This document shows positions 45,543 to 54,726 of a stretch of DNA of 64,000 nucleotides, piece after piece. Both the position numbers and the translations under genes were made by a program. The stretch is from Lutibacter sp. A64 (GTDB lineage: Bacteria; Bacteroidota; Bacteroidia; Flavobacteriales; Flavobacteriaceae), in the NCBI RefSeq assembly GCF_022429565.1, contig NZ_CP092487.1, positions 643,501 through 707,500 of the forward strand, read 5' to 3'. The notes under the pieces are model-generated. The model was given only the letters and a program-made list of their open reading frames with translations. It had not been told where the DNA came from and searched no databases. Numbering within the stretch: position 1 is the stretch's first letter; every line of letters begins with the position of its first letter.

Positions 45543-46925
45543 ATGAAAAAAAATATAATTTTAATAGCGCTACTTTTTATTTTTACAGGTATACAAGCAC
45601 AAGATAGTACAACGTCTAATTCAGAAAGAATAAAAGTAGATGGTGTTGCAGTTGTAATAGGTAAGAATATTGTTTTAGACTCGGACATAGATAAATTCAA
45701 AAAAGAATTATTAAATCGTATGGAAGGTGCTGAATTAAATATTACAGATTGTGAAATTCTAGAAGAAATAATGACACAAAAACTACTTGCACATCATGCA
45801 GTTGTAGATAGTGTTTTAGTTTCAGAAGCAGAAGTAAACTCTCAAGTTGAACGTAATATTTCTTATTTTACCCAACAATTAGGTTCTATGGATGCTGTTG
45901 TTGAATACTATGGTTTTACAGATGAAGAAGATCTTAGAAAAGAATTATATACCATACAAAATGAACAACTTTTAATTCAAAGAGAAAAAGAAAGCATTAC
46001 CGAAAAAATTGATGTTACTCCTGAAGAAGTTAGAAATTATTTTAATAACTTAGAAACAGAAGGTAATTTACCAGAGTTTAGTGCAGAAATTGAATTGGCA
46101 CAAATAGTAAAAACTTTAAAACCTTCTGAAGAAGAAACCAACCGTGTTATAGATAAATTAAATGCCATTAAAAAAGATGTTGAAGATGGATATAGTTTTA
46201 GATTAAAAGCCATTATTAATTCTGATGATCCAGCAGTTTCAGGAAATGGACCAGGAGCAGGAGGGTTGTATACTATTACTAGAGAGTCTAATTTTATTAA
46301 AGAGTTTAAAGAAGTTGCTTTTAGTTTAGATGAAGGAGAGATTTCCGAGCCTTTCGAATCTGGTTTTGGTTTTCATATTATACTCGTAGAAAAAATTAAA
46401 GGACAAGAGCGCGATGTGCGTCATATTTTAATTCAACCAGTAATTTCTCAAGAAGAGTTAGATGCTTCAATGGATGAATTAACAAAAATTAGAACGCAAA
46501 TTTTAAATGGAGAATTAACTTTTGAAGAAGCTGTAGCTAAATATTCAGATGATGCTGCAACAAGAAATAATCAAGGCTTAATTTTAAATCCGCAAACAAA
46601 CGATACACATTTCGATTTAACACGTATGGATCCAAATCTATATAGCAAAGTTAGCAGTTTAAAAGCAGGGGAGATTACAGTTCCTTTTTATGATGAAGTT
46701 AGGGGTGAATCTAAAATGCATAAAATTATTATGTTAAAAAGCAAAAACGAAACTCATACAGCTAATTTTATTGATGATTATGAAAAAATTCAAGAGTTAA
46801 CTTTACAGAAAAAAGAAGAAGAAACTATTGAAGATTGGGCAAAAGAAAAAATTGAAGACACATACATTAAAATTAACGAAGATTTTAAAAAATGTGAGTT
46901 TAGTAAAAACTGGAAAAAACAATAA
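45543..46925 (+). CDS. surA: SurA-like peptidylprolyl isomerase
   Basis: A 460-residue periplasmic protein. The ATG at 45543 gives a proper signal peptide ([14 protein letters not shown]); the longer open frame from 45504 would add 13 residues overlapping the preceding gene. A SurA N domain ([20 protein letters not shown]) is followed by two parvulin domains, [14 protein letters not shown] to [10 protein letters not shown] and VRHILIQP to a longer, less conserved end. It likely guides outer-membrane barrel proteins to the BAM complex. MoxR follows after 2 bases. Confidence 0.93.
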   Translation: MKKNIILIALLFIFTGIQAQDSTTSNSERIKVDGVAVVIGKNIVLDSDIDKFKKELLNRMEGAELNITDCEILEEIMTQKLLAHHAVVDSVLVSEAEVNSQVERNISYFTQQLGSMDAVVEYYGFTDEEDLRKELYTIQNEQLLIQREKESITEKIDVTPEEVRNYFNNLETEGNLPEFSAEIELAQIVKTLKPSEEETNRVIDKLNAIKKDVEDGYSFRLKAIINSDDPAVSGNGPGAGGLYTITRESNFIKEFKEVAFSLDEGEISEPFESGFGFHIILVEKIKGQERDVRHILIQPVISQEELDASMDELTKIRTQILNGELTFEEAVAKYSDDAATRNNQGLILNPQTNDTHFDLTRMDPNLYSKVSSLKAGEITVPFYDEVRGESKMHKIIMLKSKNETHTANFIDDYEKIQELTLQKKEEETIEDWAKEKIEDTYIKINEDFKKCEFSKNWKKQ

Positions 46926-46927
46926 AT

Positions 46928-47881
46928 ATGTCTGATGTTGATACGTTAAAACAATTAGTTGTAAAGTATAAAGCACTTAAAAAAGAAATTTCAAAAGTAA
47001 TTATTGGGCAAGATGAAGCTATAGATCATATTTTATTATCTATTTTAAGTGGTGGACATTCTTTATTAATTGGTGTTCCAGGTTTGGCAAAAACACTAAT
47101 TGTACACACTATTGCTCAAACTTTGGGTTTAGACTTTAAACGTATTCAATTTACACCAGATTTAATGCCTTCAGATATTTTAGGTAGCGAAATATTAGAT
47201 GAAACAAGTCATTTTAAGTTTATAAAAGGACCTATTTTTAGCAATATAATATTGGCTGATGAAATAAATAGAACACCACCAAAAACACAAGCAGCTTTAT
47301 TAGAAGCTATGCAAGAGCGTTCTGTTACCGTTGCAGGGCATCATTACACTTTAGCAAAACCATTTTTTGTATTGGCAACTCAAAATCCGATAGAGCAGGA
47401 GGGAACTTACCCTTTGCCAGAAGCGCAATTAGATAGGTTTATGTTTTCTATTCAATTGGATTATCCAACTTTTGAAGAAGAAGTTGATGTTGTTAAAGCC
47501 ACTACTAATGATGAAAATCCGACTGTTAATTCTATTTTAACATCTAAAGAAATTGTAGATTTTCAACATTTGGTTAGAAGGATACCTGTTGCAGATAATG
47601 TTATAGAATATGCTGTAAAATTAGTATCTAAAACACGTCCAAATTCTTTAAATGCAACTGAATTGGTGAATAATTATATAGATTGGGGAGCTGGGCCAAG
47701 AGCTTCACAAAATTTAGTGTTAGGAGCAAAAGCACATGCTGCTGTTAACGGAAAGTTTTCTCCAGATATTGAAGATGTTCAGGCTGTGGCTTTTTCAATT
47801 TTAAGACACAGAATTGTACGAAATTACAAAGCTGAAGCCGAAGGAATTTCAGAAAAACAACTTATAGAATCGTTGTTTTAG
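46928..47881 (+). CDS. MoxR-family AAA ATPase
   Basis: A 317-residue cytosolic ATPase with chaperone-like roles in assembling partner proteins. [19 protein letters not shown] is Walker [21 protein letters not shown]alker [21 protein letters not shown] contains sensor 1, and [11 protein letters not shown] the arginine finger. MoxR genes usually precede DUF58/VWA genes (as in Bacteroides aerotolerance loci), but here no such gene follows; instead it ends the SurA operon. Confidence 0.95.
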   Translation: MSDVDTLKQLVVKYKALKKEISKVIIGQDEAIDHILLSILSGGHSLLIGVPGLAKTLIVHTIAQTLGLDFKRIQFTPDLMPSDILGSEILDETSHFKFIKGPIFSNIILADEINRTPPKTQAALLEAMQERSVTVAGHHYTLAKPFFVLATQNPIEQEGTYPLPEAQLDRFMFSIQLDYPTFEEEVDVVKATTNDENPTVNSILTSKEIVDFQHLVRRIPVADNVIEYAVKLVSKTRPNSLNATELVNNYIDWGAGPRASQNLVLGAKAHAAVNGKFSPDIEDVQAVAFSILRHRIVRNYKAEAEGISEKQLIESLF

Positions 47882-47941
47882 TTATCTGTTTATAGTTAAC
47901 AGTTACAGGTTTTAGTTATTAGATGCCAGATTACTAGTTAG

Positions 47942-48502
47942 CTACTCAACTACTTCAGTTTCATTAGAATTTTCAAAAAAGCTAAACATATTTCCACCAT
48001 ATTTTTTTTGATAGCTAATCTTAGCATGTGTATCTAATTTAGTGTGTTTAGAATGTTCAACAACAAGTAATCCGTTGTTGTTTAACAATTCATTTTCAAA
48101 AACTAAATTTACAATTTTCTCAAATTTATCTAATTCAAAATCGTATGGAGGATCTACAAAAATAACATCGAATTTTGAAGATGTTTTTTCTAAATATTTA
48201 TACACATCACTTTTAATGGTTTGTATATCTGCTTCTAGTATTTTAGAGGTTTCATTAATAAATTTTATACAACCAAAATTAGCATCTATGGCTGTAATAT
48301 TTGTTGTGCCTCTAGAAGCAAACTCATAACTTATATTTCCTGTTCCCGAAAATAAATCTAGTACAACTAAGTTATTAAAATAATATAAGTTGTTTAGAAT
48401 GTTAAATAACGCTTCTTTTGCCATGTCAGTTGTTGGTCTAACAGGTAATTTTTTTGGCGCTTGTATGCGTTTACTTTTAAATTTTCCGGAAATTATTCGC
48501 AT
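47942..48502 (-). CDS. rsmD: 16S rRNA (guanine966-N2)-methyltransferase
   Basis: A 186-residue SAM-dependent enzyme that modifies the 30S subunit. MRIISGKFKSKRIQAPK and VRPTTDMAKEALFNILNNL are the typical start, VLDLFSGTGNISYEFASRG is the SAM loop, and FDVIFVDPPYDFEL holds the DPPY catalytic motif. It overlaps the upstream DUF3822 gene by one base, a pairing conserved in Bacteroidetes. Confidence 0.96.
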   Translation of the reverse strand: MRIISGKFKSKRIQAPKKLPVRPTTDMAKEALFNILNNLYYFNNLVVLDLFSGTGNISYEFASRGTTNITAIDANFGCIKFINETSKILEADIQTIKSDVYKYLEKTSSKFDVIFVDPPYDFELDKFEKIVNLVFENELLNNNGLLVVEHSKHTKLDTHAKISYQKKYGGNMFSFFENSNETEVVE

Positions 48503-49344
48503 TAAAATTGATTTAGTACTGTAAAGTTTGTGTGTTTAGAGATACCATTAACGTGTGTTGCAGGTTTTTCTGATTTGTAGAAGCTAATATTTCTAATATA
48601 TTGGTAAAGTAGTGTATATAATTCAGACTCTTTTTCAATATCTCCTAAAAGAATTAATTTAAACTCTTCTGGATTTAAATTAAGTTGTTCGGCTGTAAAA
48701 AGTATGTAATAAATAAAATCTTCTTTTGTTCTAAATGAGTGAAAATTATACAATTCTAATTTTTTATTTTTTAAGACTACAATCTCAAAGTTAAAATTAA
48801 AAACGTTTACAAAACAAAAATCGTCATCTAAGTTTTTATATTGATTTAAAAGGGTTTCTATTAAAATAGTAGATGAATGTTTAAAGGTAAATGCTCCGTA
48901 GCGATCGATTAAAAAATTATTAATATTTACAAAGGGAATGTATACATTAACTATTTCAGAATTGTCAATTTCATCAAAAGTAATATAATCGTTTTCAAGT
49001 ACTTTAATGGTGTTTTGTAAGTAAAACTTTAAATTGTTTTTATCAAAAAAAGGTAAAGGAACTTGGGTAATTAAATTATTTAGATGTGATACGGTTACAG
49101 ATTTATACTTAATTTGTAGTAATTCTTCTTGTGAAAATAGCTGTTTAACTAAATTTAAATGTTCGTATGGTGTTGGTGAGGTATTAGTAAATTCATATCT
49201 ATGAAATACAGCAACACTAGTATTAGGTATATTATATACACAAAAAGAAAATCCATCCAAACTAAGTTGGATGGATAAATGGTTTTCTTCTAGATTTTTA
49301 AAATCTAAAGAACTATTCGTTAATTTGTTTATCTCCTTTATCAT
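48502..49344 (-). CDS. DUF3822 family protein
   Basis: A 280-residue protein with an actin/HSP70-like ATPase-related fold, conserved in Bacteroidetes upstream of rsmD. LSIQLSLDGFSFCVYN and NFNFEIVVLKNKKLELYNFH are characteristic. A longer frame opens at a GTG (49371), but the ATG at 49344 is preferred; both overlap the end of the upstream gene. Role unknown, perhaps related to ribosome maturation given its constant neighbour. Confidence 0.85.
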   Translation of the reverse strand: MIKEINKLTNSSLDFKNLEENHLSIQLSLDGFSFCVYNIPNTSVAVFHRYEFTNTSPTPYEHLNLVKQLFSQEELLQIKYKSVTVSHLNNLITQVPLPFFDKNNLKFYLQNTIKVLENDYITFDEIDNSEIVNVYIPFVNINNFLIDRYGAFTFKHSSTILIETLLNQYKNLDDDFCFVNVFNFNFEIVVLKNKKLELYNFHSFRTKEDFIYYILFTAEQLNLNPEEFKLILLGDIEKESELYTLLYQYIRNISFYKSEKPATHVNGISKHTNFTVLNQF

Positions 49345-50044
49345 AAAATGGAGGCCAGTTTCCGTCTTCACTAACTTCTGTTAAAGAACCAACTCTTAAA
49401 TATTCTCCTCTAATCTCTTCACCACCAATTGCTTCTTTTTCTTGTTTTACTAAGTTCATATCCATTCCTTTTAAGATAAGACCTTTATCTACTTTTATTT
49501 CAAAAACAGGGGCTTTTAAACCGGCTATTTTCTCAATAAAACCAACTTCAATTTTAAAATTTTGGTCAGTATCAGGAATTTTCATCATATTTTTATAATC
49601 AGTTCCAGCAAATTGAGTTTTAACATCTTCGTATCCAATTGTATCAACAACTCTTTCTTCAATTTCTTTAGTAATACCACCACCAACATTAATAGTTTTT
49701 GGTACGTTTCTAGTTTGTGTTAATGCAAATTTAGCTGTATCAATAAATTTAATAAGATCTTCTCCACTAGCAGTATAAGTACCTGTTACTTTTTTATGAG
49801 CAACTTCGGCATCACGTAAAACTTTTAATTTACTAATAACCTTGGCATACCTTTCTTTTTTCTCTTTATTAAACTTAATAGGTTTTCTAATCTCGAAGTT
49901 AATTTTATAAACTAAAAGTGCTGCAAGTGCAATTAGTATTATAGAAACTATCCAATGTAATTTTCTAGGAATAAAATTAACAATAGCATACGCTAAAAGC
50001 CCTGTAACCAAAATACCCGCTAGGATAATCAAAATTGTTGTCAT
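49313..50044 (-). CDS. Conserved membrane protein of unknown function
   Basis: A 243-residue protein with two hydrophobic helices in the first 50 residues (ILIILAGILVTGLLAYAIVN and LHWIVSIILIALAALLVYKI), then a soluble region predicted to face the periplasm. The segment YAKVISKLKVLRDAEVAHKK followed by VTGTYTASGEDLIKFIDTAK recalls the minor pseudopilin style found in Bacteroidetes envelope proteins. I do not recognise a named family. It is co-directional with DUF3822 and overlaps it. Confidence 0.7.
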   Translation of the reverse strand: MTTILIILAGILVTGLLAYAIVNFIPRKLHWIVSIILIALAALLVYKINFEIRKPIKFNKEKKERYAKVISKLKVLRDAEVAHKKVTGTYTASGEDLIKFIDTAKFALTQTRNVPKTINVGGGITKEIEERVVDTIGYEDVKTQFAGTDYKNMMKIPDTDQNFKIEVGFIEKIAGLKAPVFEIKVDKGLILKGMDMNLVKQEKEAIGGEEIRGEYLRVGSLTEVSEDGNWPPFYDKGDKQINE

Positions 50045-50147
50045 TTGAATTTTCTTTTTTTATGTGTGTACGCAAATCTACAAATTTTTTTTAATGAGAA
50101 AAACTTTTTGGTAAAATCAATTTGTATATTTGAATTTTATTTTCAAT

Positions 50148-51572
50148 ATGATTAAAACACCATCAGATTTTTATCAAAAATTAATTCAAAAGTTCCCTTT
50201 TGAACCTACAAATTCACAAAATATATTATTAGAAGATTTGTCTAATTTTGTTTTTGATACAAATAAACAGGCTATGTTTCTTATTAAGGGGTATGCTGGT
50301 ACTGGAAAAACAACAACAATTAGTACAGTAGTTAATAATTTATGGGAAATTGGAAAAAAAGTTGTTTTGTTAGCTCCTACAGGTAGAGCTGCAAAAGTTA
50401 TTTCTGGATATTCGAAGCGACAAGCATTTACAATTCATAAAAAAATTTATTTTCCAAAAAAAAATAAAGGTGGTGGTATAGATTTTACCTTGCAAACAAA
50501 TAAACACACAAATACTATTTTTATTATTGATGAAGCTTCAATGATTCCAGATAGCCCTACAAATGGAAAATTATTTGAAAAAGGTTCTTTATTAGACGAT
50601 TTAATATCTTATGTATATTCTGGTGTGCAATGTAAAATTATTTTTATTGGAGATACCGCGCAATTACCACCCGTTAAGTTAAATATAAGTCCGGCGTTAG
50701 ATGCGCAAAAGTTGGCACTTAATTATGATAAAGAAGTAAATGAAGTTGAACTAAATGAAGTGATGCGTCAACATAGCGATTCTGGAATTTTAATTAATGC
50801 CACAGAATTACGCTTAATAATTGCTAATAATGCGTTTGAAACATTTCAATTTAAATTAGGCTTTCCAGATTTAATTAGATTGGTAGACGGTTATGATATT
50901 GAAGATGCTATAAATACGGCTTACGATAATATTGGGGTAGAAGATACTGCTTTTATTGTACGTTCTAATAAACGAGCAAATCAGTACAATCAACAAATTA
51001 GAAGTAAAATTAGAGGACAAGAAAATGAAATTTCTACAGGAGATTTTATAATGGTTGTAAAAAATAATTATTTCTGGTTAAAAGAAACTAGTGAGGCTGG
51101 TTTTATTGCAAATGGTGATATCTGTGAAATTCTTCAAATATTTAATATTAAAGAATTATATGGCTTTAGATTTGCTGAAGTACAAGTTAGAATGATTGAT
51201 TATCCTAATCAGAAACCATTTGAAACTGTATTGCTTTTAGATACTTTAACTTCTGAAACTCCTTCTTTACCCTATGAAGATTCTAATAGGTTGTATCACG
51301 AAGTAGGTAAAGATTTTGCACACGAAACTAAATACAAACAATTATTAGCTATTAAAAAGAGTAAATATTTTAATGCGTTGCAAGTTAAATTTTCTTATGC
51401 AGTAACCTGTCATAAATCTCAAGGTGGGCAATGGAAAAATGTTTTTATTGAACAACCTTATTTACCAGAAGGGCAAAGTATAGAGTATTTAAGATGGTTG
51501 TATACAGCCGTAACTAGGGCGCAAGAAAAAGTTTATTTAATAGGTTTTGAAGAAGCTTTTTTTATTGATTAA
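50148..51572 (+). CDS. RecD/UvrD-like ATP-dependent DNA helicase
   Basis: A 474-residue SF1 helicase. The frame is open to 50130, but the ATG at 50148 is the better start. MFLIKGYAGTGKTTTISTVV is Walker A, FIIDEASMIPDS Walker B, IFIGDTAQLPPV motif III, and AVTCHKSQGGQWKNVFIEQP with YTAVTRAQEKVYLIGF the UvrD_C_2 end. It resembles RecD2-type helicases without the N-terminal extension. It converges on the histidine kinase gene with 2 bases between them. Confidence 0.9.
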   Translation: MIKTPSDFYQKLIQKFPFEPTNSQNILLEDLSNFVFDTNKQAMFLIKGYAGTGKTTTISTVVNNLWEIGKKVVLLAPTGRAAKVISGYSKRQAFTIHKKIYFPKKNKGGGIDFTLQTNKHTNTIFIIDEASMIPDSPTNGKLFEKGSLLDDLISYVYSGVQCKIIFIGDTAQLPPVKLNISPALDAQKLALNYDKEVNEVELNEVMRQHSDSGILINATELRLIIANNAFETFQFKLGFPDLIRLVDGYDIEDAINTAYDNIGVEDTAFIVRSNKRANQYNQQIRSKIRGQENEISTGDFIMVVKNNYFWLKETSEAGFIANGDICEILQIFNIKELYGFRFAEVQVRMIDYPNQKPFETVLLLDTLTSETPSLPYEDSNRLYHEVGKDFAHETKYKQLLAIKKSKYFNALQVKFSYAVTCHKSQGGQWKNVFIEQPYLPEGQSIEYLRWLYTAVTRAQEKVYLIGFEEAFFID

Positions 51573-51574
51573 AT

Positions 51575-53122
51575 TTATTTGTGGTACGGAAGCGTAAAGT
51601 AAAATGTGGCACCTTTATTTTTAGCACTTTCAACCCAAATTTTACCGCCTAACATTTCTGTAAAAGATTTACTTATAGAAAGCCCTAAGCCAGCGCCTTG
51701 TATTGCGTTAATATCTTCAATATCAGCTTGTATAAAACGTTCGAAAATTGCTTTTTGTCTATTTAAAGGAATACCAATACCTGTATCTTTAACATAAAAT
51801 TCTATAAAATTACGTTCTTTTATAGCATATCCAACTTCAATAGATCCTTGATTGGTGTATTTAATAGAGTTTTTTATAAGATTGGTAAGAATGGCATAAA
51901 ATTTTTCAAAATCAGTTCTAATTATGGCATGAGAATCGTTTAATTTTTTGTTTAAAATAAATTGAAGTCCTTTATTTGTAGCCTCAAGGTTAAAAAAGTT
52001 GAAAAGGTTGTCTAGTTGTTCGTTAATGCTTACTTCGGTGTATTTTATAGACATTAAACTTGCTTCAATTTTTGAAACATCAATAAGATTGTTAATTAGG
52101 TTAAGCATTCTATCACCACTTTTTTCAATAATACTTATGTATTTATCTTTTTTTTCACTTGGTAATTGTGGTGTTTTTAACAATTCAGTAAAACCAAGAA
52201 TACCATTCATAGGAGTTCTTATTTCATGACTAATATTTGCTAGAAAAGCAGTTTTTAAGCGTTCACTTTTCTCGGCTTCTTCCTTTGCTTTTATTAAATC
52301 TTGCTCTGTTTGTTTGAGTTGTGTAATATCAAAAGCAGAAACTATTATTGCGTCTAGTCCTAACCATTTTATACGGCTTATATCAATGCTAATCCATTTT
52401 TCGGTTTTATCCTTTTTTATAATTTTAATTTCAGAATTAAGAGCTTTTTCTTCTTCTAATTCATCGATATTTAAATCTATATAGTACGATTTAAAATTAG
52501 GGTGTACTAAATTAGAAATATCTAAGTTAACTAATTCAATAAAGCTATACCCTGTAAAGATTTCTGCAGAATTGTTAGCGTATATTACACGTTTATTATG
52601 ATAAATAAGTATGCTGGCAGCTGTTGTTTTTAAGAGGGTACGTAAGCATTGTTCGCTGGCAATTAAAGATTCTTCAATTATTTTTTGTTGTTGTTTTTTT
52701 ATTGCTTGCGATAATTTTATTCCTAAATTATTTACTATTGGCTGTAATTCGTTTTTTAAATTAATATTAAAATGTTTTTTTCTACCTAATATTAAAATTC
52801 CATAGTTTATTAAATTGTAGGCATAGTAAATAGAATTATTAAGTTCTAATTGTAAACAAGGGTTAAAATTACTTGATGCTTTGTTTACAAAAAATGATTT
52901 AACTTTTTTCCATTCTTCAGATTTTTTAAAAACATATGGTATAATTAAAGTTTCTTTAAAGTGAGAAATATCTTCTTTTTTTAAAACACTTGCTGAAAAA
53001 CAATTTAATTTTCTAAGGTAAATTGGAATGCTTTTATTTAAAATTGTTTGTTCATCACTATCAATTGACGAACTAAAAACAAGTTCTAATAACATTTCTG
53101 ATTGTAAATCGTATTTTACCAT
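51575..53122 (-). CDS. PAS-domain sensor histidine kinase (cytosolic)
   Basis: A 515-residue kinase with no membrane helix. Residues about 20-150 form an uncharacterised GAF-like sensory region, about 160-275 a PAS domain (LKTTAASILIYHNKRVIYAN), then HisKA with FLANISHEIRTPMNGILGF (phospho-His near residue 297). The HATPase domain has NLIKNSIKYTNQGSIEVGY, DTGIGIPLNRQKAIFERF and GAGLGLSISKSFTEMLGG. No receiver domain or adjacent regulator gene is present. It overlaps the FIST gene by 7 bases; the FIST protein probably supplies or modulates its signal. Confidence 0.93.
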   Translation of the reverse strand: MVKYDLQSEMLLELVFSSSIDSDEQTILNKSIPIYLRKLNCFSASVLKKEDISHFKETLIIPYVFKKSEEWKKVKSFFVNKASSNFNPCLQLELNNSIYYAYNLINYGILILGRKKHFNINLKNELQPIVNNLGIKLSQAIKKQQQKIIEESLIASEQCLRTLLKTTAASILIYHNKRVIYANNSAEIFTGYSFIELVNLDISNLVHPNFKSYYIDLNIDELEEEKALNSEIKIIKKDKTEKWISIDISRIKWLGLDAIIVSAFDITQLKQTEQDLIKAKEEAEKSERLKTAFLANISHEIRTPMNGILGFTELLKTPQLPSEKKDKYISIIEKSGDRMLNLINNLIDVSKIEASLMSIKYTEVSINEQLDNLFNFFNLEATNKGLQFILNKKLNDSHAIIRTDFEKFYAILTNLIKNSIKYTNQGSIEVGYAIKERNFIEFYVKDTGIGIPLNRQKAIFERFIQADIEDINAIQGAGLGLSISKSFTEMLGGKIWVESAKNKGATFYFTLPYHK

Positions 53123-54222
53123 ATTGCAATTACAATAGTTTTATTGAATATTTCTAATACAGATTCTCCAGAATTAGCAATTTCTCCAATACTTAATATT
53201 CCCGAAGTTAAGGCTTTTTGTTCAACAGCATTAAGTTCAAGGTCAAAATTATCTTCCATATAAAGTGATCTAGAAATACAATCTAAACAAAAAATAGTTT
53301 TAATTTCTTTCTTATTACTGTTTAAGAAGGCTTTTTCTGTTGCACTTATTGCACTATTAATTAAAGATTCTGTATTTCCATTCAATACTTCAATATATTC
53401 TCCTTCGTTCACTTTATCAATTAAATAAAGTTTATTATCTAATGTTTTATAAGGATCTCTAACAACTTTTTCTGCATCAATTTTTGAAATACCTAAAGGG
53501 TAAGACTTTGCTATTTCGAAAAAATTAGTGGTGTTAAATATTTTATTTGAATGTAATTCAACAATTTCTTTATAAATTTCAAATGCAGGTTTCCAATTGA
53601 TATCAATTATTTCATTTTTATTGGTTTTAGTTACTTTTAAAGGCGTTGAAATTGATCTCCAGCCGTGTGTTGCGCCTATTGCTATTTTAGTCTTAGACCA
53701 TCCAATTATAGCGGCATTTTTATGCAAACCTTTGTTGCTTATAATGCAAGGAAAAGAGTTAAAGTTTAAAGAACCTGCTCCGCCTCCAATGTATGTTGGG
53801 TTTACACCAAAAAAGTTAAATAAGGTTTCTATAAAATTACTTTTATTTTCACTTAAAGCGTCATAAAATACAAATAAAGAGCTCGAGGTTGTTATTGAAT
53901 TCTTTTGAGTTATTTCTAACTGATTTAAAATAGATTCTGATGAATCTGATAAGTTAATAATTTGTGTTTTTAATTCAAATTGTAGCGGAATTAATAAAAC
54001 ACCAGTTTTTTTCTTTTGTCCTTTAAAAATTAATTCTGGGAATATACCTCCAATAATAGGTTTTTTAATGTCTTTTAAAATAAGATCAATTTCAGATTCT
54101 GTATACCGTTGTTTATCTGCCATAAAAAATAAGACAGATTTTACATTAGTATCATTTTCAAATTTTGTTAAATGATATTTTAATGATGTAATATTTTTGG
54201 GATAGAAATATATATCATTCAT
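53116..54222 (-). CDS. FIST-domain signal-transduction protein
   Basis: A 368-residue soluble sensor. The FIST N domain includes SVLFFMADKQRYTESEIDLI, GGIFPELIFKGQKKKTGVLL and YIGGGAGSLNFNSFPCIISN; the FIST_C part includes HGWRSISTPLKVTKTNKNEI, YPLGISK and FCLDCISRSLYMEDNFDLEL. FIST proteins are thought to bind small ligands such as amino acids and usually sit next to kinases or cyclases. The histidine kinase gene directly follows with a 7-base overlap. Confidence 0.9.
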   Translation of the reverse strand: MNDIYFYPKNITSLKYHLTKFENDTNVKSVLFFMADKQRYTESEIDLILKDIKKPIIGGIFPELIFKGQKKKTGVLLIPLQFELKTQIINLSDSSESILNQLEITQKNSITTSSSLFVFYDALSENKSNFIETLFNFFGVNPTYIGGGAGSLNFNSFPCIISNKGLHKNAAIIGWSKTKIAIGATHGWRSISTPLKVTKTNKNEIIDINWKPAFEIYKEIVELHSNKIFNTTNFFEIAKSYPLGISKIDAEKVVRDPYKTLDNKLYLIDKVNEGEYIEVLNGNTESLINSAISATEKAFLNSNKKEIKTIFCLDCISRSLYMEDNFDLELNAVEQKALTSGILSIGEIANSGESVLEIFNKTIVIAIW

Positions 54223-54336
54223 ATAGAGTTATAATTTTGAAAAGGATATGACACTAAAATAGACAGAGCCTTTAAAGTAAAAAACACTCTAATTTAGAGA
54301 AAATAAATTAGTAAAAAGAAAAAATAGTAAATTAGT

Positions 54337-54657
54337 TTATCTAAACATATCCATGCCGGGTATATTTGGCATTCCATCTTTGGCGGCTGCAGCTAGTTCA
54401 GCTTCGCTAATTGTTTGTGCTTTTTCCAGAGCTTTATTTAATGCTATTAAAACATAGTCTTCAATTTCTTCTTTATCAGTTAATTCTTCAGAAATTGAAA
54501 TATTTTTAACTAACCTATTGGCAGTAACTGTAACTTTAACCTTACCATTTCCAGCTTCACCATCAATATAAATAGTATTTAATCTAACTTTAGTAGCTTC
54601 AATTTTTTCTTGAGCTTCTTTTAATTTTCCCATCATACCAGATAAATCTCCAAACAT
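54337..54657 (-). CDS. YbaB/EbfC nucleoid-associated protein
   Basis: A 106-residue DNA-binding protein that works as a dimer. [40 protein letters not shown] and [20 protein letters not shown] match the family. It is transcribed divergently from the S9 peptidase gene. In other bacteria it follows dnaX and recR, but here neither is next to it. Confidence 0.93.
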   Translation of the reverse strand: MFGDLSGMMGKLKEAQEKIEATKVRLNTIYIDGEAGNGKVKVTVTANRLVKNISISEELTDKEEIEDYVLIALNKALEKAQTISEAELAAAAKDGMPNIPGMDMFR

Positions 54658-54686
54658 TTTATTCTAATTTTAACAAGTTACAAGTG

Positions 54687-54694
54687 CAAATATA
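54687..54694 (-). promoter_or_regulatory. Putative -7 element for the YbaB gene
   Basis: On the minus strand TATATTTG fits TAnnTTTG, 30 bases before the YbaB start codon at 54657. It lies one base from the opposite element at 54696. Confidence 0.5.
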
Positions 54695-54695
54695 C

Positions 54696-54703
54696 TACTT
54701 TTG
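54696..54703 (+). promoter_or_regulatory. Putative -7 element for the S9 peptidase gene
   Basis: The sequence tacttttg fits TAnnTTTG, 23 bases before the start codon at 54727. The opposing element next to it suggests that the two promoters interfere or are co-regulated. Confidence 0.55.
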
Positions 54704-54726
54704 AGGCTTAGTAAAAAAAGAATAGA

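Noticed and set aside
47882..47940. Possible regulatory palindrome between MoxR and rsmD genes
   Set aside because: The repeated agttaac-like words are too short and imperfect to support a hairpin or terminator.
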